From an uncultured bacterium (lineage in GTDB: Bacteria > Verrucomicrobiota > Lentisphaeria > Victivallales > UBA1829): a stretch of DNA of 64,000 bases. The stretch is from assembly GCA_902778895.1 (NCBI GenBank), contig CACYZF010000010.1, positions 135,785-199,784 of the forward strand, in the 5' to 3' direction. Shown here piece after piece: positions 26,948 through 36,444 of the stretch. The notes under the pieces were generated by a model. The model was not told where the DNA came from. It ran no database searches and saw only the letters and a list, made by a program, of their open reading frames with translations. Every line of letters begins with the position of its first letter. Positions within the stretch are counted from its first letter, which is position 1. Position numbers and translations under genes: made by a program.

Positions 26948-27019
26948 AGGTCCGTCCTTTCAATTGATCCGATTCAGATAAAATGGAGGGGGGTTCAGAA
27001 ATAAAAATAATATCCATAT

Positions 27020-27048
27020 AATATAGCATGCGAACCCCGTTTTATCAA
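27020..27048 (-). promoter_or_regulatory. sigma-70 promoter of pgi
   Basis: On the minus strand TTGATA (27048-27043), 17-bp spacer, TATATT (27025-27020), about 75 nt before the pgi start. Confidence 0.75.
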
Positions 27049-27126
27049 GCTCGTTTCCAAGTTTTCCACGGCAAATGCGCCATACCCGGCTCCGATTCGA
27101 AAACTTGTAAAACGACTAGATACTGT

Positions 27127-27155
27127 TTGACATTTATACAAAGCCAGTGTATAAT
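27127..27155 (+). promoter_or_regulatory. perfect-consensus sigma-70 promoter
   Basis: TTGACA (27127-27132), exactly 17 bp, TATAAT (27150-27155), then an ATG-rich leader to the DUF4139 gene at 27213. Both hexamers and the spacing match the consensus exactly. Confidence 0.85.
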
Positions 27156-27212
27156 AATGCATGATTACGTCCCGCATCTGTTTTTCACCTCACAAGGAAG
27201 GATACCTCCGCC

Positions 27213-29066
27213 ATGAAAAAAATCCTGTTCGTCCTGCCGTGCGCCGCTGTCCTCGGTCTCGTTTTCACAGGCATTTTCGCGCCCGTCCCGCTCCTCGGGC
27301 AGTCCGCCGCTTCCGAAAAGGACGCCGGCAAACAGGAGCCGGACAACGCCCCGATCGTGAAAGTTTCGCTCTACAAAAACGGGTTCTGCTTCGTCACCCG
27401 CGAAATCGCCCCGCTCAGCGAGTCCGAGCCGCATAATGCTCGCATAATCACCCTGACCCGAAACATCGCCCCCCGCCACGGCACGCTGTGGTTCGACCCG
27501 CCGACGGTGAGGTTCCGCCGCGCTACGATTGAAAAATACGTCGCGCCGGAACCCGCGCCCGCCGTGAAGAAGAACGACGCGCCGGGGTACCGTCCCGAAT
27601 GGAGCACCATGACCGACGTCTTCGAGTGGCAGCAGGTCACGGTCCGCACGAAGGACGGCGCGAAGATTTCCGGCCGCGTGGTCGGCAACCAGAAGCCCCT
27701 GCCGCGCGAAGACGCGCAGGAGACGCCCGCCTACGAGCTCATGGACGAGCTTTCGGCGTACCGGTCCTCCTCCATGCCCGTCCGCATCAGTTCTTCCTCC
27801 TCCGTGAAGGCGCGCTCCCCGTTCGGCGCGAACTTCCTCACGCTCGAGACCGAAGACGGGAATTTCATCGCCGTCCGGCAGGCCGACGTGGTGGAGATCA
27901 ACGCGAAGAGTCTGTACGAAGGCGACGACGTCCAGCCGCCGCCGGAACCGAAGAAGATCAAACAAACCGAGGAAATCCAGATCGTCAGCATCCCGTACAG
28001 CGTAAGAGTCCCCGTCCGCATGCGTTATCTGACCGAGGGGATCACCTGGTCGCCGTTCTACCGGCTGGACCTTTCCGAGGAGAAAGGAAAAGACGGCGGA
28101 GGCAAGCTCACGATCAGCGCCGCGGCGACGGTCATGAACAACTACTGCGACTTCGAGAACGCCGAAGTCGAGTTCATTTCCGGGTTCCCGAGCCTGGACT
28201 TCGCGTCCGTCGTCGCCGCCGTCGCAAAGAAGCTCCCCATGAGCACGTTCCTCCGTTCGCTCGCCAACCCGGCGGCGGGTACCCCGGACTACATCCAGCG
28301 CGCCTCCTCCGGCATCCTGAGCCAGAGCGTCATGAGCAACATCGCCAGGCCGGTCGTCCAGATCGACAAGGACGACGAGCCGGACGCGCCGCCGTCCAGG
28401 TGGTCATCCTCCGGCATGGAGGACGTCCAGTACAAATCCGTCGGAAAGCTCACGATGGATAAGGGCGACGTGCTGTACCTCCCGATCGCATCGGAAAAGA
28501 CGGATTTCGAATACGTCACCACCTGGTCGGCGCCGCTTCAGGGCGAATTCGCGTTCGGGGAACAGACGCCCGACACGAACGTATGGAGCACGGTCCGCTT
28601 CCGCAATCCGTTCGATTTCGCCCTCACCACCGCCCCTTACGAGATCGAACGCGACGGAAAGATCCTCGGGCAGAGCACCGGCTCATGGTCCGGCGCGGGC
28701 GAACTCGCGTCAGTCAAGATCACGCACGCGCTGGACGTCTCCTGCACCATGTCCCACTTCGAGAGCGGCAACCGCGACCGCGTCTTCCGCGTGCCGAGAA
28801 CGGAAGGGCTCCCCGAACTGCGCTACCGTTACCCGGACGTCACGGTCGAGCTCGCCCTCGTAAACCGCACGGGCAAGGACGTGAAGATGTGCGTCGACTC
28901 CGTCTTCTTCGGCGAGCTGATTGAGGCGGACGAAAAACCGGCGAAGGCCGTCATGACGACCGACCGCACCATGAACAGCAAGAACAAACTTGTCTGGGAC
29001 ATCACCCTTCCCGCGAACAGCAAAAAGACGCTTACCTACACGTACAAAGTCATCAAAGACCGCTAA
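27213..29066 (+). CDS. exported DUF4139 domain protein
   Basis: A 617-residue protein with a signal peptide (ILFVLPCAAVLGLVFTGIFA) and a mature part typical of DUF4139: IPYSVRVPVRMRYLTEGITWSPFYRLDL, then ISAAATVMNNYCDFENAEVEFISG, and a C-terminal NSKKTLTYTYKV. The family is widespread, secreted or envelope-located, and without a proven biochemical role. An SYRSSSMPVRISSSSS segment near residue 190 is a low-complexity linker. It has GAAGGA about 9 nt before the ATG and a perfect consensus promoter, suggesting strong constitutive expression. It is monocistronic, ending at a hairpin repeat and a terminator. Confidence 0.8.
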   Translation: MKKILFVLPCAAVLGLVFTGIFAPVPLLGQSAASEKDAGKQEPDNAPIVKVSLYKNGFCFVTREIAPLSESEPHNARIITLTRNIAPRHGTLWFDPPTVRFRRATIEKYVAPEPAPAVKKNDAPGYRPEWSTMTDVFEWQQVTVRTKDGAKISGRVVGNQKPLPREDAQETPAYELMDELSAYRSSSMPVRISSSSSVKARSPFGANFLTLETEDGNFIAVRQADVVEINAKSLYEGDDVQPPPEPKKIKQTEEIQIVSIPYSVRVPVRMRYLTEGITWSPFYRLDLSEEKGKDGGGKLTISAAATVMNNYCDFENAEVEFISGFPSLDFASVVAAVAKKLPMSTFLRSLANPAAGTPDYIQRASSGILSQSVMSNIARPVVQIDKDDEPDAPPSRWSSSGMEDVQYKSVGKLTMDKGDVLYLPIASEKTDFEYVTTWSAPLQGEFAFGEQTPDTNVWSTVRFRNPFDFALTTAPYEIERDGKILGQSTGSWSGAGELASVKITHALDVSCTMSHFESGNRDRVFRVPRTEGLPELRYRYPDVTVELALVNRTGKDVKMCVDSVFFGELIEADEKPAKAVMTTDRTMNSKNKLVWDITLPANSKKTLTYTYKVIKDR

Positions 29067-29110
29067 CACCGCAAGCGGTGCTGTAGTAGTGTGCGGCTAC
29101 GCTCGCACAC
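29067..29110. repeat. family B double hairpin
   Basis: CACCGC-AA-GCGGTG (29067-29080) and GTGTGCG / CGCACAC arms (29089-29110) around a GCTACGCT-type loop, immediately after the DUF4139 stop. Confidence 0.75.
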
Positions 29111-29130
29111 GTTATCAACTCAGCCTACCA

Positions 29131-29168
29131 TGCTCACACGGGCAATAATACACGTGTGGGCATTTTCC
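29131..29168 (+). terminator. rho-independent terminator of the DUF4139 gene
   Basis: TGCTCACACG (29131-29140) pairs with CGTGTGGGCA (29153-29162), with one G-T pair, followed by TTTTCCTTTT. Confidence 0.7.
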
Positions 29169-29176
29169 TTTTCTGC

Positions 29177-29205
29177 TTGAAAATCGCCCGCCCGCGGAGT
29201 ATATT
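29177..29205 (+). promoter_or_regulatory. sigma-70 promoter of the rhomboid gene
   Basis: TTGAAA (29177-29182), 17-bp spacer, TATATT (29200-29205), 37 nt before the ATG. Confidence 0.75.
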
Positions 29206-29242
29206 ATTGTTTGCGAATCTTTTTGACAGGAGATACAGGATC

Positions 29243-30157
29243 ATGCTGGACGACAGAGACTATATGAGACGGCGGCCCGAGCCCGAAAACACGGTGCGGA
29301 CCGGGCTGAAATGCGTGTATGCGCTGATCGCGATCAACGTCGCGGCGTACATTTTCATGATCGGACAGCAGCGGACCGCCATCGACATGTTCTGGCTCAG
29401 CGGGGACGGCATCCGCAACGGGATGTTCTGGCAGCCGCTGTCCGCGATGTTCATGCACGCCAGCCTCTCCCATATCATCTTCAACATGTGGGGACTCTAC
29501 ATCTTCGGCGGCATCGTCGCGCCGCGTCTCGGCGGCAGGGCGTTCCTCGCGCTCTACCTCGTCACCGGCCTGCTCGGCAACCTCGTCTGGCTGGCGGCGG
29601 CGTGGAACAGCCCGGCTGTACTCTGCGGCGCGAGCGGCGCGGTCATGGCGGTCACGGCCGCGGCCGCGGTCATGGCCCCGGAGACCCCGATGCTCCTGCT
29701 CTTCATCCCGTTCCCGATCAAGCTCAGGACCATGGCGGTCGTCTTCTTTGTCCTGGAGATCGTCCTTGAGATCACGGGCAGACAGCCCGGCGTGGCGAAC
29801 CTCGTCCATATCGTCGGATTCGTCGGCGGCTACCTCTTCATCAAGTTCTTCTTCCGCCGCGAAATGCTCTGGGACCCGCTGGCCGCCCTCGGCGGTCGCC
29901 GCGGATACCGTCAGCCACACGGCAGCAACAGCAATGCATCCGCCTCCGGCTGGACCTACCATCGCCGCCCGGACCGCGAGCCGGACTACGGTCCGAACTT
30001 CAGCACGGGCTCCAATTTCGGGTTCAACGGCACGCGCGTCTCCCAGCGCGAACTCGACTACCTGCTCGACAAGATTTCGCGCACCGGCATCAACAGCCTG
30101 ACCGAACAGGAGCTTCAGCGCCTCAGGCAGGCACGCGAGGAAATGCGCCGGAACTGA
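29243..30157 (+). CDS. rhomboid family intramembrane serine protease
   Basis: A 304-residue protein with six hydrophobic helices. The catalytic serine is S131 in the GCGASGAV motif and the catalytic histidine is H189 in LVHIVGFVGGY; the HASLSHIIFNMWGLYIFG loop is also typical. The protease would cut transmembrane substrates. After the membrane domain lies a Ser/Arg-rich linker and a C-terminal helix pair with RELDYLLDKISRTGINSLTE, a tail found in many rhomboids of Bacteroidetes and PVC bacteria (DUF6576-like). I use ATG 29243: AGGAG is 11 nt upstream and the promoter lies inside the longer frame. Confidence 0.9.
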   Translation: MLDDRDYMRRRPEPENTVRTGLKCVYALIAINVAAYIFMIGQQRTAIDMFWLSGDGIRNGMFWQPLSAMFMHASLSHIIFNMWGLYIFGGIVAPRLGGRAFLALYLVTGLLGNLVWLAAAWNSPAVLCGASGAVMAVTAAAAVMAPETPMLLLFIPFPIKLRTMAVVFFVLEIVLEITGRQPGVANLVHIVGFVGGYLFIKFFFRREMLWDPLAALGGRRGYRQPHGSNSNASASGWTYHRRPDREPDYGPNFSTGSNFGFNGTRVSQRELDYLLDKISRTGINSLTEQELQRLRQAREEMRRN

Positions 30158-30220
30158 CCTCTTTCTCCTCAAAACGACACCCCTTCCCCATCCCCGATTC
30201 ACACCGAAAGGAACCGCATC

Positions 30221-31687
30221 ATGAAAATCCTATGGGTCACCAGCGAAGCCACTCCCTACGCCAAAACAGGCGGCCTCGCCGATGTCTCCGGCGCTCTGCC
30301 GGAAGCGCTCGCCAAACGCGGACACCAGGTCACCGTCTTCATGCCGTTTTACCGCCAGCAGATGGGGAAGCTCAACCTCAAGTTCGACGAACGCCTCGAC
30401 CTCATCGGCGTGCCGTTCGGCGCGGGCATGGAGTGGGCGGGCGTCAACATCCTCAAGATCAACGACAACCTCACGTTCATGTTCCTGGAGTTCGACCGGT
30501 TCTTCGACCGTCCGCGCCTGTACGACTGGGACGGCCGGGAATACGGCGACAACGCCGAACGGTTCGCGTTCTTCTGCCGCGCCGCAATGGAGGTCGCCGT
30601 GCTCCGGAAGCTCAACCCGGACATCCTGCACGTGAACGATTGGCACGCCGCGCTGTGCAGCGTGTACCTGAAGAGCGACTACTACCGTACGCTCCCGGCG
30701 TTCCAGAACTGCCGCAGCGCGCTCACGATCCACAATATCGGCTACCAGGGCATCTTCCCAAAGGACAAGCTGTACTGGACCGGGCTCGGCTGGGACTACT
30801 TCAACTACACCTGCCTCGAATTTCACGACTGCGTGAACTTCCTGCACGGCGGCATCATGACCTCCGACATGGTGAACGCCGTCAGCCCGACCTACGCGTC
30901 CGAGATCCTCTCCCCCGAATACGGATTCGGCCTCGACGCCTCGCTCCGGCACGTCGCCGCGCGCGGCAGGCTCCGCGGCATCCTGAACGGCATCGACGTG
31001 GACGAATGGGACCCCGCGAAGGACAAGACGCTCCCGGCTATGTTCACGCCCGACGATCTCGCGGGCAAGGCCGTCTGCAAGGCTGCACTTCAGGAACAGT
31101 TCGGCCTGAAGCAGGACCCGGACGTGCCGCTCTTCGCCACGATCTCGCGCTTCGCAGAACAGAAAGGGCTGGACGTCTTCGCGCGCGGCCTCGAATACCT
31201 CGCGCAGAACTTCGACATGCAGTTCGTGGTGATCGGAAGCGGCGACATGTACCTCGAAAACTGGTTCCGCTACCTCGCCGGAAAATTCCCCGGCAAGATC
31301 GGCGTCTACATCGGATACGCCAGCCAGGCCACCGCGCACCTCGCGGAAGCCGGCGCCGACTTCTTCGTTATGCCCTCCCGCTACGAGCCCTGCGGCCTCA
31401 ACCAGATGTACAGCATGCGCTACGGCACGCTCCCCATCGTCCGCAGCACCGGCGGCCTCGCCGACACCGTCATCAACCTCGACAACGACAAGGCCCCCGC
31501 GACCGGATTCGTGTTCTGGGACCTCAATTCCATGGCGCTGAACAACACGATCACCTGGGCGGCGGACGTCCGAAGGGGCAAGCCCGCCGTCTTCCGGAAG
31601 ATGATCCGCCGCGCCATGACCACGGATTTCTCCTGGAACCGCACCGCCGGAAACTATGAGCGGATGTACGCCGATGCGCACAACTGA
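30221..31687 (+). CDS. glgA: glycogen synthase (ADP-glucose)
   Basis: A 488-residue GT5 enzyme that extends alpha-1,4-glucan from ADP-glucose. The hallmark KTGGLADV is at residues 15-22, and the C-terminal donor-site signature SRYEPCGLNQMYSMRYGTLP is followed by STGGLADTV. Length matches bacterial GlgA. AAAGGAA lies 8 nt before the ATG. queA begins 14 nt before the glgA stop, so glgA-queA-uvrC form one transcript linking storage metabolism with tRNA modification and DNA repair, probably by chance. Confidence 0.95.
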   Translation: MKILWVTSEATPYAKTGGLADVSGALPEALAKRGHQVTVFMPFYRQQMGKLNLKFDERLDLIGVPFGAGMEWAGVNILKINDNLTFMFLEFDRFFDRPRLYDWDGREYGDNAERFAFFCRAAMEVAVLRKLNPDILHVNDWHAALCSVYLKSDYYRTLPAFQNCRSALTIHNIGYQGIFPKDKLYWTGLGWDYFNYTCLEFHDCVNFLHGGIMTSDMVNAVSPTYASEILSPEYGFGLDASLRHVAARGRLRGILNGIDVDEWDPAKDKTLPAMFTPDDLAGKAVCKAALQEQFGLKQDPDVPLFATISRFAEQKGLDVFARGLEYLAQNFDMQFVVIGSGDMYLENWFRYLAGKFPGKIGVYIGYASQATAHLAEAGADFFVMPSRYEPCGLNQMYSMRYGTLPIVRSTGGLADTVINLDNDKAPATGFVFWDLNSMALNNTITWAADVRRGKPAVFRKMIRRAMTTDFSWNRTAGNYERMYADAHN

Positions 31688-32726
31688 TTTCGACTACGAA
31701 CTCCCCGAAGAACTGATCGCGCAGGAACCGTCGCAGGTGCGCGGCGCGGACCGCATGCTCGTGCTCGACCCCGCCACGTCGGACGTCTCGGTCGGGATGT
31801 TCGAATCGCTCCCGGACTTTCTGCGGCCCGGCGACGCGATCGTGCTGAACAACACCCGGGTCATCCCGGCACGCATGTTCGCGCGCAAGGAATCCACCGG
31901 CGCGGAAGTCGAGCTTTTCTACCTGAATCCCGACACCGGAGGACGCTGGATCTGCCTCGCGCGCGGCGCGAACCGCCTCAAGGAAGGCACCGTGCTGCGG
32001 CTGCGCACCTCCGGCGGCGAACTCTCTCCGTACCGCGTGACGGTCGCCGGGAAACTCCCGGACGGCTCGTGCGTGATCGACCTCGCCGGAAACGACCCGC
32101 AGGAGGTTTTCGCCGCCTGCGGACACCTCCCCCTGCCCCCGTACATCAAACGTCCCGACCAGCCGCTCGACAGCGACCGCTACCAGACGATCTACGCCCA
32201 GTGCAAGGGCGCGGTCGCCGCCCCGACCGCCGGACTGCATTTCACGGAAAAGACGTTCGCGGCGCTGGCGGCAAAAGGCGTGGAGCGCGTCGAGCTCACG
32301 CTGCACGTCGGCGCGGGCACGTTCAAGCCCGTTTCCGAGGACAACATCGAGGACCACCCGATGCACGCGGAGTATTTCGTGTTTTCGCCGGAGGCCGCCG
32401 ACCGCCTCAACCGTGTCCGCGCCGCCGGGGGCCGCATCCTCGCCGTCGGCACCACCTCGCTCCGCACGCTCGAATCATGCGTGGACGACCGCGGCGTCTT
32501 CACGCCACGCACCGGTGAGACGTCCATCTACATCTATCCGCCGTACCGGATCAAGTCCGCCGACATGCTCCTCACGAACTTCCATCTGCCGAAAAGCACG
32601 CTCCTCATGCTCGTTTCGGCGTTCGCCGGCATGGAGCCCATCCGCAAAGCCTACCGCATCGCCGTGCAGGAACGCATGAAGTTCTTCAGCTACGGCGACT
32701 GCATGCTCATCACCGGACGCGTCTGA
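31674..32726 (+). CDS. queA: S-adenosylmethionine:tRNA ribosyltransferase-isomerase
   Basis: A 350-residue enzyme that transfers the ribosyl part of SAM to preQ1 in tRNA to make epoxyqueuosine. The start MRTTDFDYELPEELIAQEP is the family N-terminus, which fixes the ATG at 31674 inside the glgA gene. Other conserved segments are LNNTRVIPAR, PTAGLHFT, VELTLHVGAGTFKPV and LTNFHLPKSTLLMLVSAFAG. No other queuosine genes are in the window. uvrC follows after 27 nt. Confidence 0.95.
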   Translation: MRTTDFDYELPEELIAQEPSQVRGADRMLVLDPATSDVSVGMFESLPDFLRPGDAIVLNNTRVIPARMFARKESTGAEVELFYLNPDTGGRWICLARGANRLKEGTVLRLRTSGGELSPYRVTVAGKLPDGSCVIDLAGNDPQEVFAACGHLPLPPYIKRPDQPLDSDRYQTIYAQCKGAVAAPTAGLHFTEKTFAALAAKGVERVELTLHVGAGTFKPVSEDNIEDHPMHAEYFVFSPEAADRLNRVRAAGGRILAVGTTSLRTLESCVDDRGVFTPRTGETSIYIYPPYRIKSADMLLTNFHLPKSTLLMLVSAFAGMEPIRKAYRIAVQERMKFFSYGDCMLITGRV

Positions 32727-32753
32727 GCGGGCTGAGGGGGAACGGAGACGCGC

Positions 32754-34250
32754 ATGTCGAAACTGCATCCCGAGTTCAGGCCGTCGGACATCCCGGACAA
32801 GCCCGGCTGCTACATCTACCGCGACCGTTTCGGCACGGTCATCTATGTAGGCAAGGCGGCGAACCTGCGGCGGCGCATGAGCCAGTATTTCCAGGACTCG
32901 CGCATCCGCACCGCCGACCCGAAACTGCGCTCGCTGATCCATTCCATCGCCACATGGGAGACCATCACGGTCCGCACCGAGGACGAGGCGCTGATCCTCG
33001 AATCCCGCCTCATCAAGGAGTACGCGCCGCACTACAACGTACTCATGCGCGACGACAAGCGCTACCTGATGCTGAAGATCGACCCTGCCGAGACGTTCCC
33101 GCGCCTCCGGTTCGCCCGCCTCAAAAAGGACGACTCCTGCCTCTACTTCGGGCCGTTCCCGAAGGGCGGCGCGCTCCACCTCACCGCCGACTTCCTCGTG
33201 CGGCATTTCGGCATCCGCGTGTGCCGCTGCGCCGAGCCCGGCCCGGAGGACCGCGCGCACTGTCTGGCCGGGACCGTCCGCGACTGCTGCCGTCCTTGCG
33301 TGGGCGAGGTCACGAAGGAGGAATACGACGAGCGCGTGAAGAAGCTGATCGACGTGCTGAACGGCCACATCGGCGAGGTCGCCGCGATCCTGAAGCAGCG
33401 CATGACCGAAGCCGCCTCGAAACAGCAGTTCGAGAAGGCCGCCAATCTGCGCGACGTGGCGGACAACCTCGACTGTCTCTACGCCGGACGCCGCCGCAAC
33501 CTCGCAAACGTCAAGATACCCTCCCTCGACGCGGGCGAAGGCGCGGTGAAGGAGCTCGGCGAGGAGCTCTGCCTCCCCGTCATGCCCGAAAACATCGAAT
33601 GTTTCGACATCTCGAACATCTCCGGCACGCTCGCCGTCGCCAGCATGGTCCACTTCACCGGAGGCCGCCCCGACAAGAAGAAATACCGCCGGTTCCGCAT
33701 CCGCACGGTCGAGGGACCAAACGACTTCGCCATGATGAAGGAAGCCGTCACGCGGCATTTCACGCGCCTCATTGAGGAGGGCCGCCCCCTGCCCGATCTG
33801 CTCATGGTCGACGGCGGCAAAGGCCAGCTCTCCAGCGCCATCGACGCGCTCGTCGCCATTCATTGTCCGCCCTTCCCGATCATCGGTCTCGCGAAGAAAC
33901 ACGAGGAAGTCTTCATCCCCGGTGAATCCGAGTCCATCCGCCTGCCGCTGGACAGCGCCGCGGTCAAGCTCCTGCAGGCCGTCCGTGACGAGGCACATCG
34001 GTTCGCCATCACCTATCACCGCGAGCTCAGACTGAAGACCATCCGCGATTCCCTGCTCGACGAGATCGAGGGCATCGGCGAGGCGAGAAAAGCCGCGCTC
34101 CTGCGGGAATTCGGCTCCGTCCGCGCGCTCCGCAACGCCACGGCGGAGGAGATCGCGTCGCGCGTCACCGGCATCGGCGTCGAGTTCGCGCGCACCATCT
34201 GCGACTACCTCGCGAAACACGCTTCCGACGGCTCGGTCGATCCGCTCTGA
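32754..34250 (+). CDS. uvrC: UvrABC excinuclease subunit UvrC
   Basis: A 498-residue nuclease that makes both cuts in nucleotide excision repair. In order: GIY-YIG domain (GCY at 18-20, YVGKA at 31-35), a cysteine-rich stretch (DCCRPCVGE), a UVR motif (KQQFEKAANLRD) that binds UvrB, the RNase H-like domain with CFDISNISG and VDGGKGQ, and C-terminal helix-hairpin-helix repeats (IEGIGEARKAALL). It is about 110 residues shorter than E. coli UvrC; the missing length lies in the middle region, and all catalytic parts are present. It ends 3 nt from a convergent gene. Confidence 0.94.
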   Translation: MSKLHPEFRPSDIPDKPGCYIYRDRFGTVIYVGKAANLRRRMSQYFQDSRIRTADPKLRSLIHSIATWETITVRTEDEALILESRLIKEYAPHYNVLMRDDKRYLMLKIDPAETFPRLRFARLKKDDSCLYFGPFPKGGALHLTADFLVRHFGIRVCRCAEPGPEDRAHCLAGTVRDCCRPCVGEVTKEEYDERVKKLIDVLNGHIGEVAAILKQRMTEAASKQQFEKAANLRDVADNLDCLYAGRRRNLANVKIPSLDAGEGAVKELGEELCLPVMPENIECFDISNISGTLAVASMVHFTGGRPDKKKYRRFRIRTVEGPNDFAMMKEAVTRHFTRLIEEGRPLPDLLMVDGGKGQLSSAIDALVAIHCPPFPIIGLAKKHEEVFIPGESESIRLPLDSAAVKLLQAVRDEAHRFAITYHRELRLKTIRDSLLDEIEGIGEARKAALLREFGSVRALRNATAEEIASRVTGIGVEFARTICDYLAKHASDGSVDPL

Positions 34251-34253
34251 CCC

Positions 34254-36257
34254 CTATTTTTTCAGCACCTTGAAAAGCGCGCACGTTTCGTCGTCATACA
34301 GACAGCGGAAGCGTTCCGAGTGCGCGGACGCCGCACGGTATTCCCAGCCGGGATCCGGCAGACGTTCCTCGTCGTCGGTGAACTCAACATAAAGATAATC
34401 CGCGTCCGCCGCGTCCAGACGCGCGATCCATTCCTCCGCATCGACCGGATCCGAACGCATTTCCGCCAGAGATCCGAACTCGTGCGGCTTCAGAGAGTTC
34501 TTTTTGTTGATCGGGATCGAGACCACCCGGTTTCCGGCGGCATCCTCCATGAACCCGTAGGAGAACATGGTCCCGATCACCGCCGTCGTCTTCGGCCCCT
34601 CGTCTTCCGACGCGCGGATCACCTGCCGGATGCATTCTGCCGGACCGCGCCCGAAGACCAGCACGTTGCCGTGCTCGCGAACATTAGGGTCAAGCTCCCG
34701 TGTCGCCGAGAGAAACGCCCCGGCGGGGAAGCACAGGATGAGCACAAGACAGACCGCGCGGCGCATCCGGCGGTCCGGCACGAACATCATCGCCGCGCCG
34801 GAGAGAGGGACCAGCACATATCCGTACTTCGCCGTGACTGGCGAATAATAAACTGTTAGCAAAAGGATAAGGACCGCGGCCGGAAATACGCGCGGGAAAC
34901 GCTCCGCGGCGGGCGTCAGCGCCACGGGCAGCAGCAGGGAATATGTCATGATCCACGGGATATACTGCCGCGCCTGCGCGATCTCCGGGTACACGCTCAG
35001 CTGAACGGCGAAAAGCCCGATCAGCACAAGCGTCAGGATGATCGCCAGGGCGCTTTCCCGCGTTTTTTTGCGGATCAGCACGGCCGCCAGCACGGCGAAC
35101 GGCGTCAGTCCCCACAGAATTCCGCTCGGGATGTTCAGCCCCCACGAACCGCCGCGGAAGAAGAAGTTCCATGCTTCCGCCGTGAACCCGACCGCGTTCC
35201 GTTCGAACTCCAGTCCGGCGTTGAAAAGCGGCGGCACGCGCACGGGATAGAACGGATTCCCAGTGACGATCCAGCTCCGCAAATAGAACGGTGCGGCGAA
35301 GACAAAGGCCATTCCGGCAGACGCCGCGACATATTTGCGCGAGTCCGGTTTCCGTACGAAGAAATACGCCATGACCGCCAGCGCGAGGACCGGCGAGAGC
35401 ATCAATCCGGTCAGCTTGACCGAGGCGGCGATCCCGAGCAGGATCCCCGCGCCCAGGCATGACGGCATGTGACGGCGGGACGCGCCGATACACAGCAGCG
35501 CGATCCCGGCGGTCAGATATCCGCCGTTCAGCACGTCCGTGTACGCCATCACGGCGTTGCCGGAGACCATGCTCGTGAACATGACCAGCGCGGCGGACGC
35601 GAGGCACGCGGTCCACGATGTCCCGAACAAGTTCCCAAGCGCGCAGACCGCCCCGGCGTTCAGCACCAGCGCCCACACCTGCAGCAGACACGCGAAATCC
35701 GCGCTCCCCGGCGTCGGCGCCATCAGGAAACAGTACAGCATTTCCCCGTATGCCGGATAGTATTCGCACGTGTAGCCCGGGACCGGCACATACGCCAGAC
35801 TGCCGTTCCGAAGCCACATCGCGGGGAAATACAGGTGGTAGAAAAACGTGTCCGTCCCGAGGTGCGCCGCGAAACACGACATGCTCAGGATTACCGTCCC
35901 GCACAGCAGCAACCCGAAACAGAACTTCTTGCCGCGTTGTTTCAATGGGAAAGAAGGGTTCTCCATGGCGGCGGCTTCCCCGTTTCCTTTCTGCTTTCGC
36001 CGTGCGATCCAGTACAGCCCGACCGAAAACACCAGACAGCAGATTTCCACGGAGAAAAACGAAAGGCACCCAAGCATCCCCGGCACGCCGACGGATGCCA
36101 GCATGATCGCCGTGCCGTATGCGGACGCGAGCAGAAAACGTTCCGCCGGATTGAGCTCCGGCGAACGCGCGGCATTCCACGCCGCCAGCATCGCGACCGA
36201 AACGGGAATCGCCGCGAACAGGAAGAACAGCACTTTGCAAAGAAACAGGATCAGCAT
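34254..36257 (-). CDS. polytopic membrane protein, probable GT-C glycosyltransferase
   Basis: A 667-residue protein with about 12-13 hydrophobic segments and a soluble C-terminal domain of about 130 residues (from DPNVREHGNVLVFGRG). A loop with HLGTDTFFYHLYFPAMWLRNG after the third or fourth helix sits where GT-C enzymes carry their acidic catalytic motif, and the motif YDVLN-like YTDVLNGGYL follows. This resembles dolichol/undecaprenyl-phosphate-sugar using mannosyltransferase-like proteins. It is convergent with uvrC and monocistronic. No ribosome site is obvious before ATG 36257. A promoter is visible. Substrate unknown. Confidence 0.65.
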   Translation of the reverse strand: MLILFLCKVLFFLFAAIPVSVAMLAAWNAARSPELNPAERFLLASAYGTAIMLASVGVPGMLGCLSFFSVEICCLVFSVGLYWIARRKQKGNGEAAAMENPSFPLKQRGKKFCFGLLLCGTVILSMSCFAAHLGTDTFFYHLYFPAMWLRNGSLAYVPVPGYTCEYYPAYGEMLYCFLMAPTPGSADFACLLQVWALVLNAGAVCALGNLFGTSWTACLASAALVMFTSMVSGNAVMAYTDVLNGGYLTAGIALLCIGASRRHMPSCLGAGILLGIAASVKLTGLMLSPVLALAVMAYFFVRKPDSRKYVAASAGMAFVFAAPFYLRSWIVTGNPFYPVRVPPLFNAGLEFERNAVGFTAEAWNFFFRGGSWGLNIPSGILWGLTPFAVLAAVLIRKKTRESALAIILTLVLIGLFAVQLSVYPEIAQARQYIPWIMTYSLLLPVALTPAAERFPRVFPAAVLILLLTVYYSPVTAKYGYVLVPLSGAAMMFVPDRRMRRAVCLVLILCFPAGAFLSATRELDPNVREHGNVLVFGRGPAECIRQVIRASEDEGPKTTAVIGTMFSYGFMEDAAGNRVVSIPINKKNSLKPHEFGSLAEMRSDPVDAEEWIARLDAADADYLYVEFTDDEERLPDPGWEYRAASAHSERFRCLYDDETCALFKVLKK

Positions 36258-36299
36258 TTCAAGATGTTGGCTTTCTGGAGAAATGTAATTCGTGGATAT

Positions 36300-36328
36300 A
36301 GTATAATTCTCCGCTATCTCTTTTTCAA
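36300..36328 (-). promoter_or_regulatory. sigma-70 promoter of the GT-C gene
   Basis: On the minus strand TTGAAA (36328-36323), 17-bp spacer, TATACT (36305-36300), about 40 nt before the ATG. Confidence 0.7.
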
Positions 36329-36369
36329 GTTGCGTTCCGCCCCATCCGCGGAAAAAACGCCGGAACCGT

Positions 36370-36398
36370 TTGAAAAAAGCCAGCTCCCGTGCTATTGT
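36370..36398 (+). promoter_or_regulatory. sigma-70 promoter of the Nif11-like gene
   Basis: TTGAAA (36370-36375), 17-bp spacer, TATTGT (36393-36398) with GTGC before the -10. The same TGC-TATTGT form occurs at 44417. Confidence 0.65.
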
Positions 36399-36444
36399 AT
36401 CTCATACTACCATTCATTCAACATCCATTTGAAAGGGATTTACC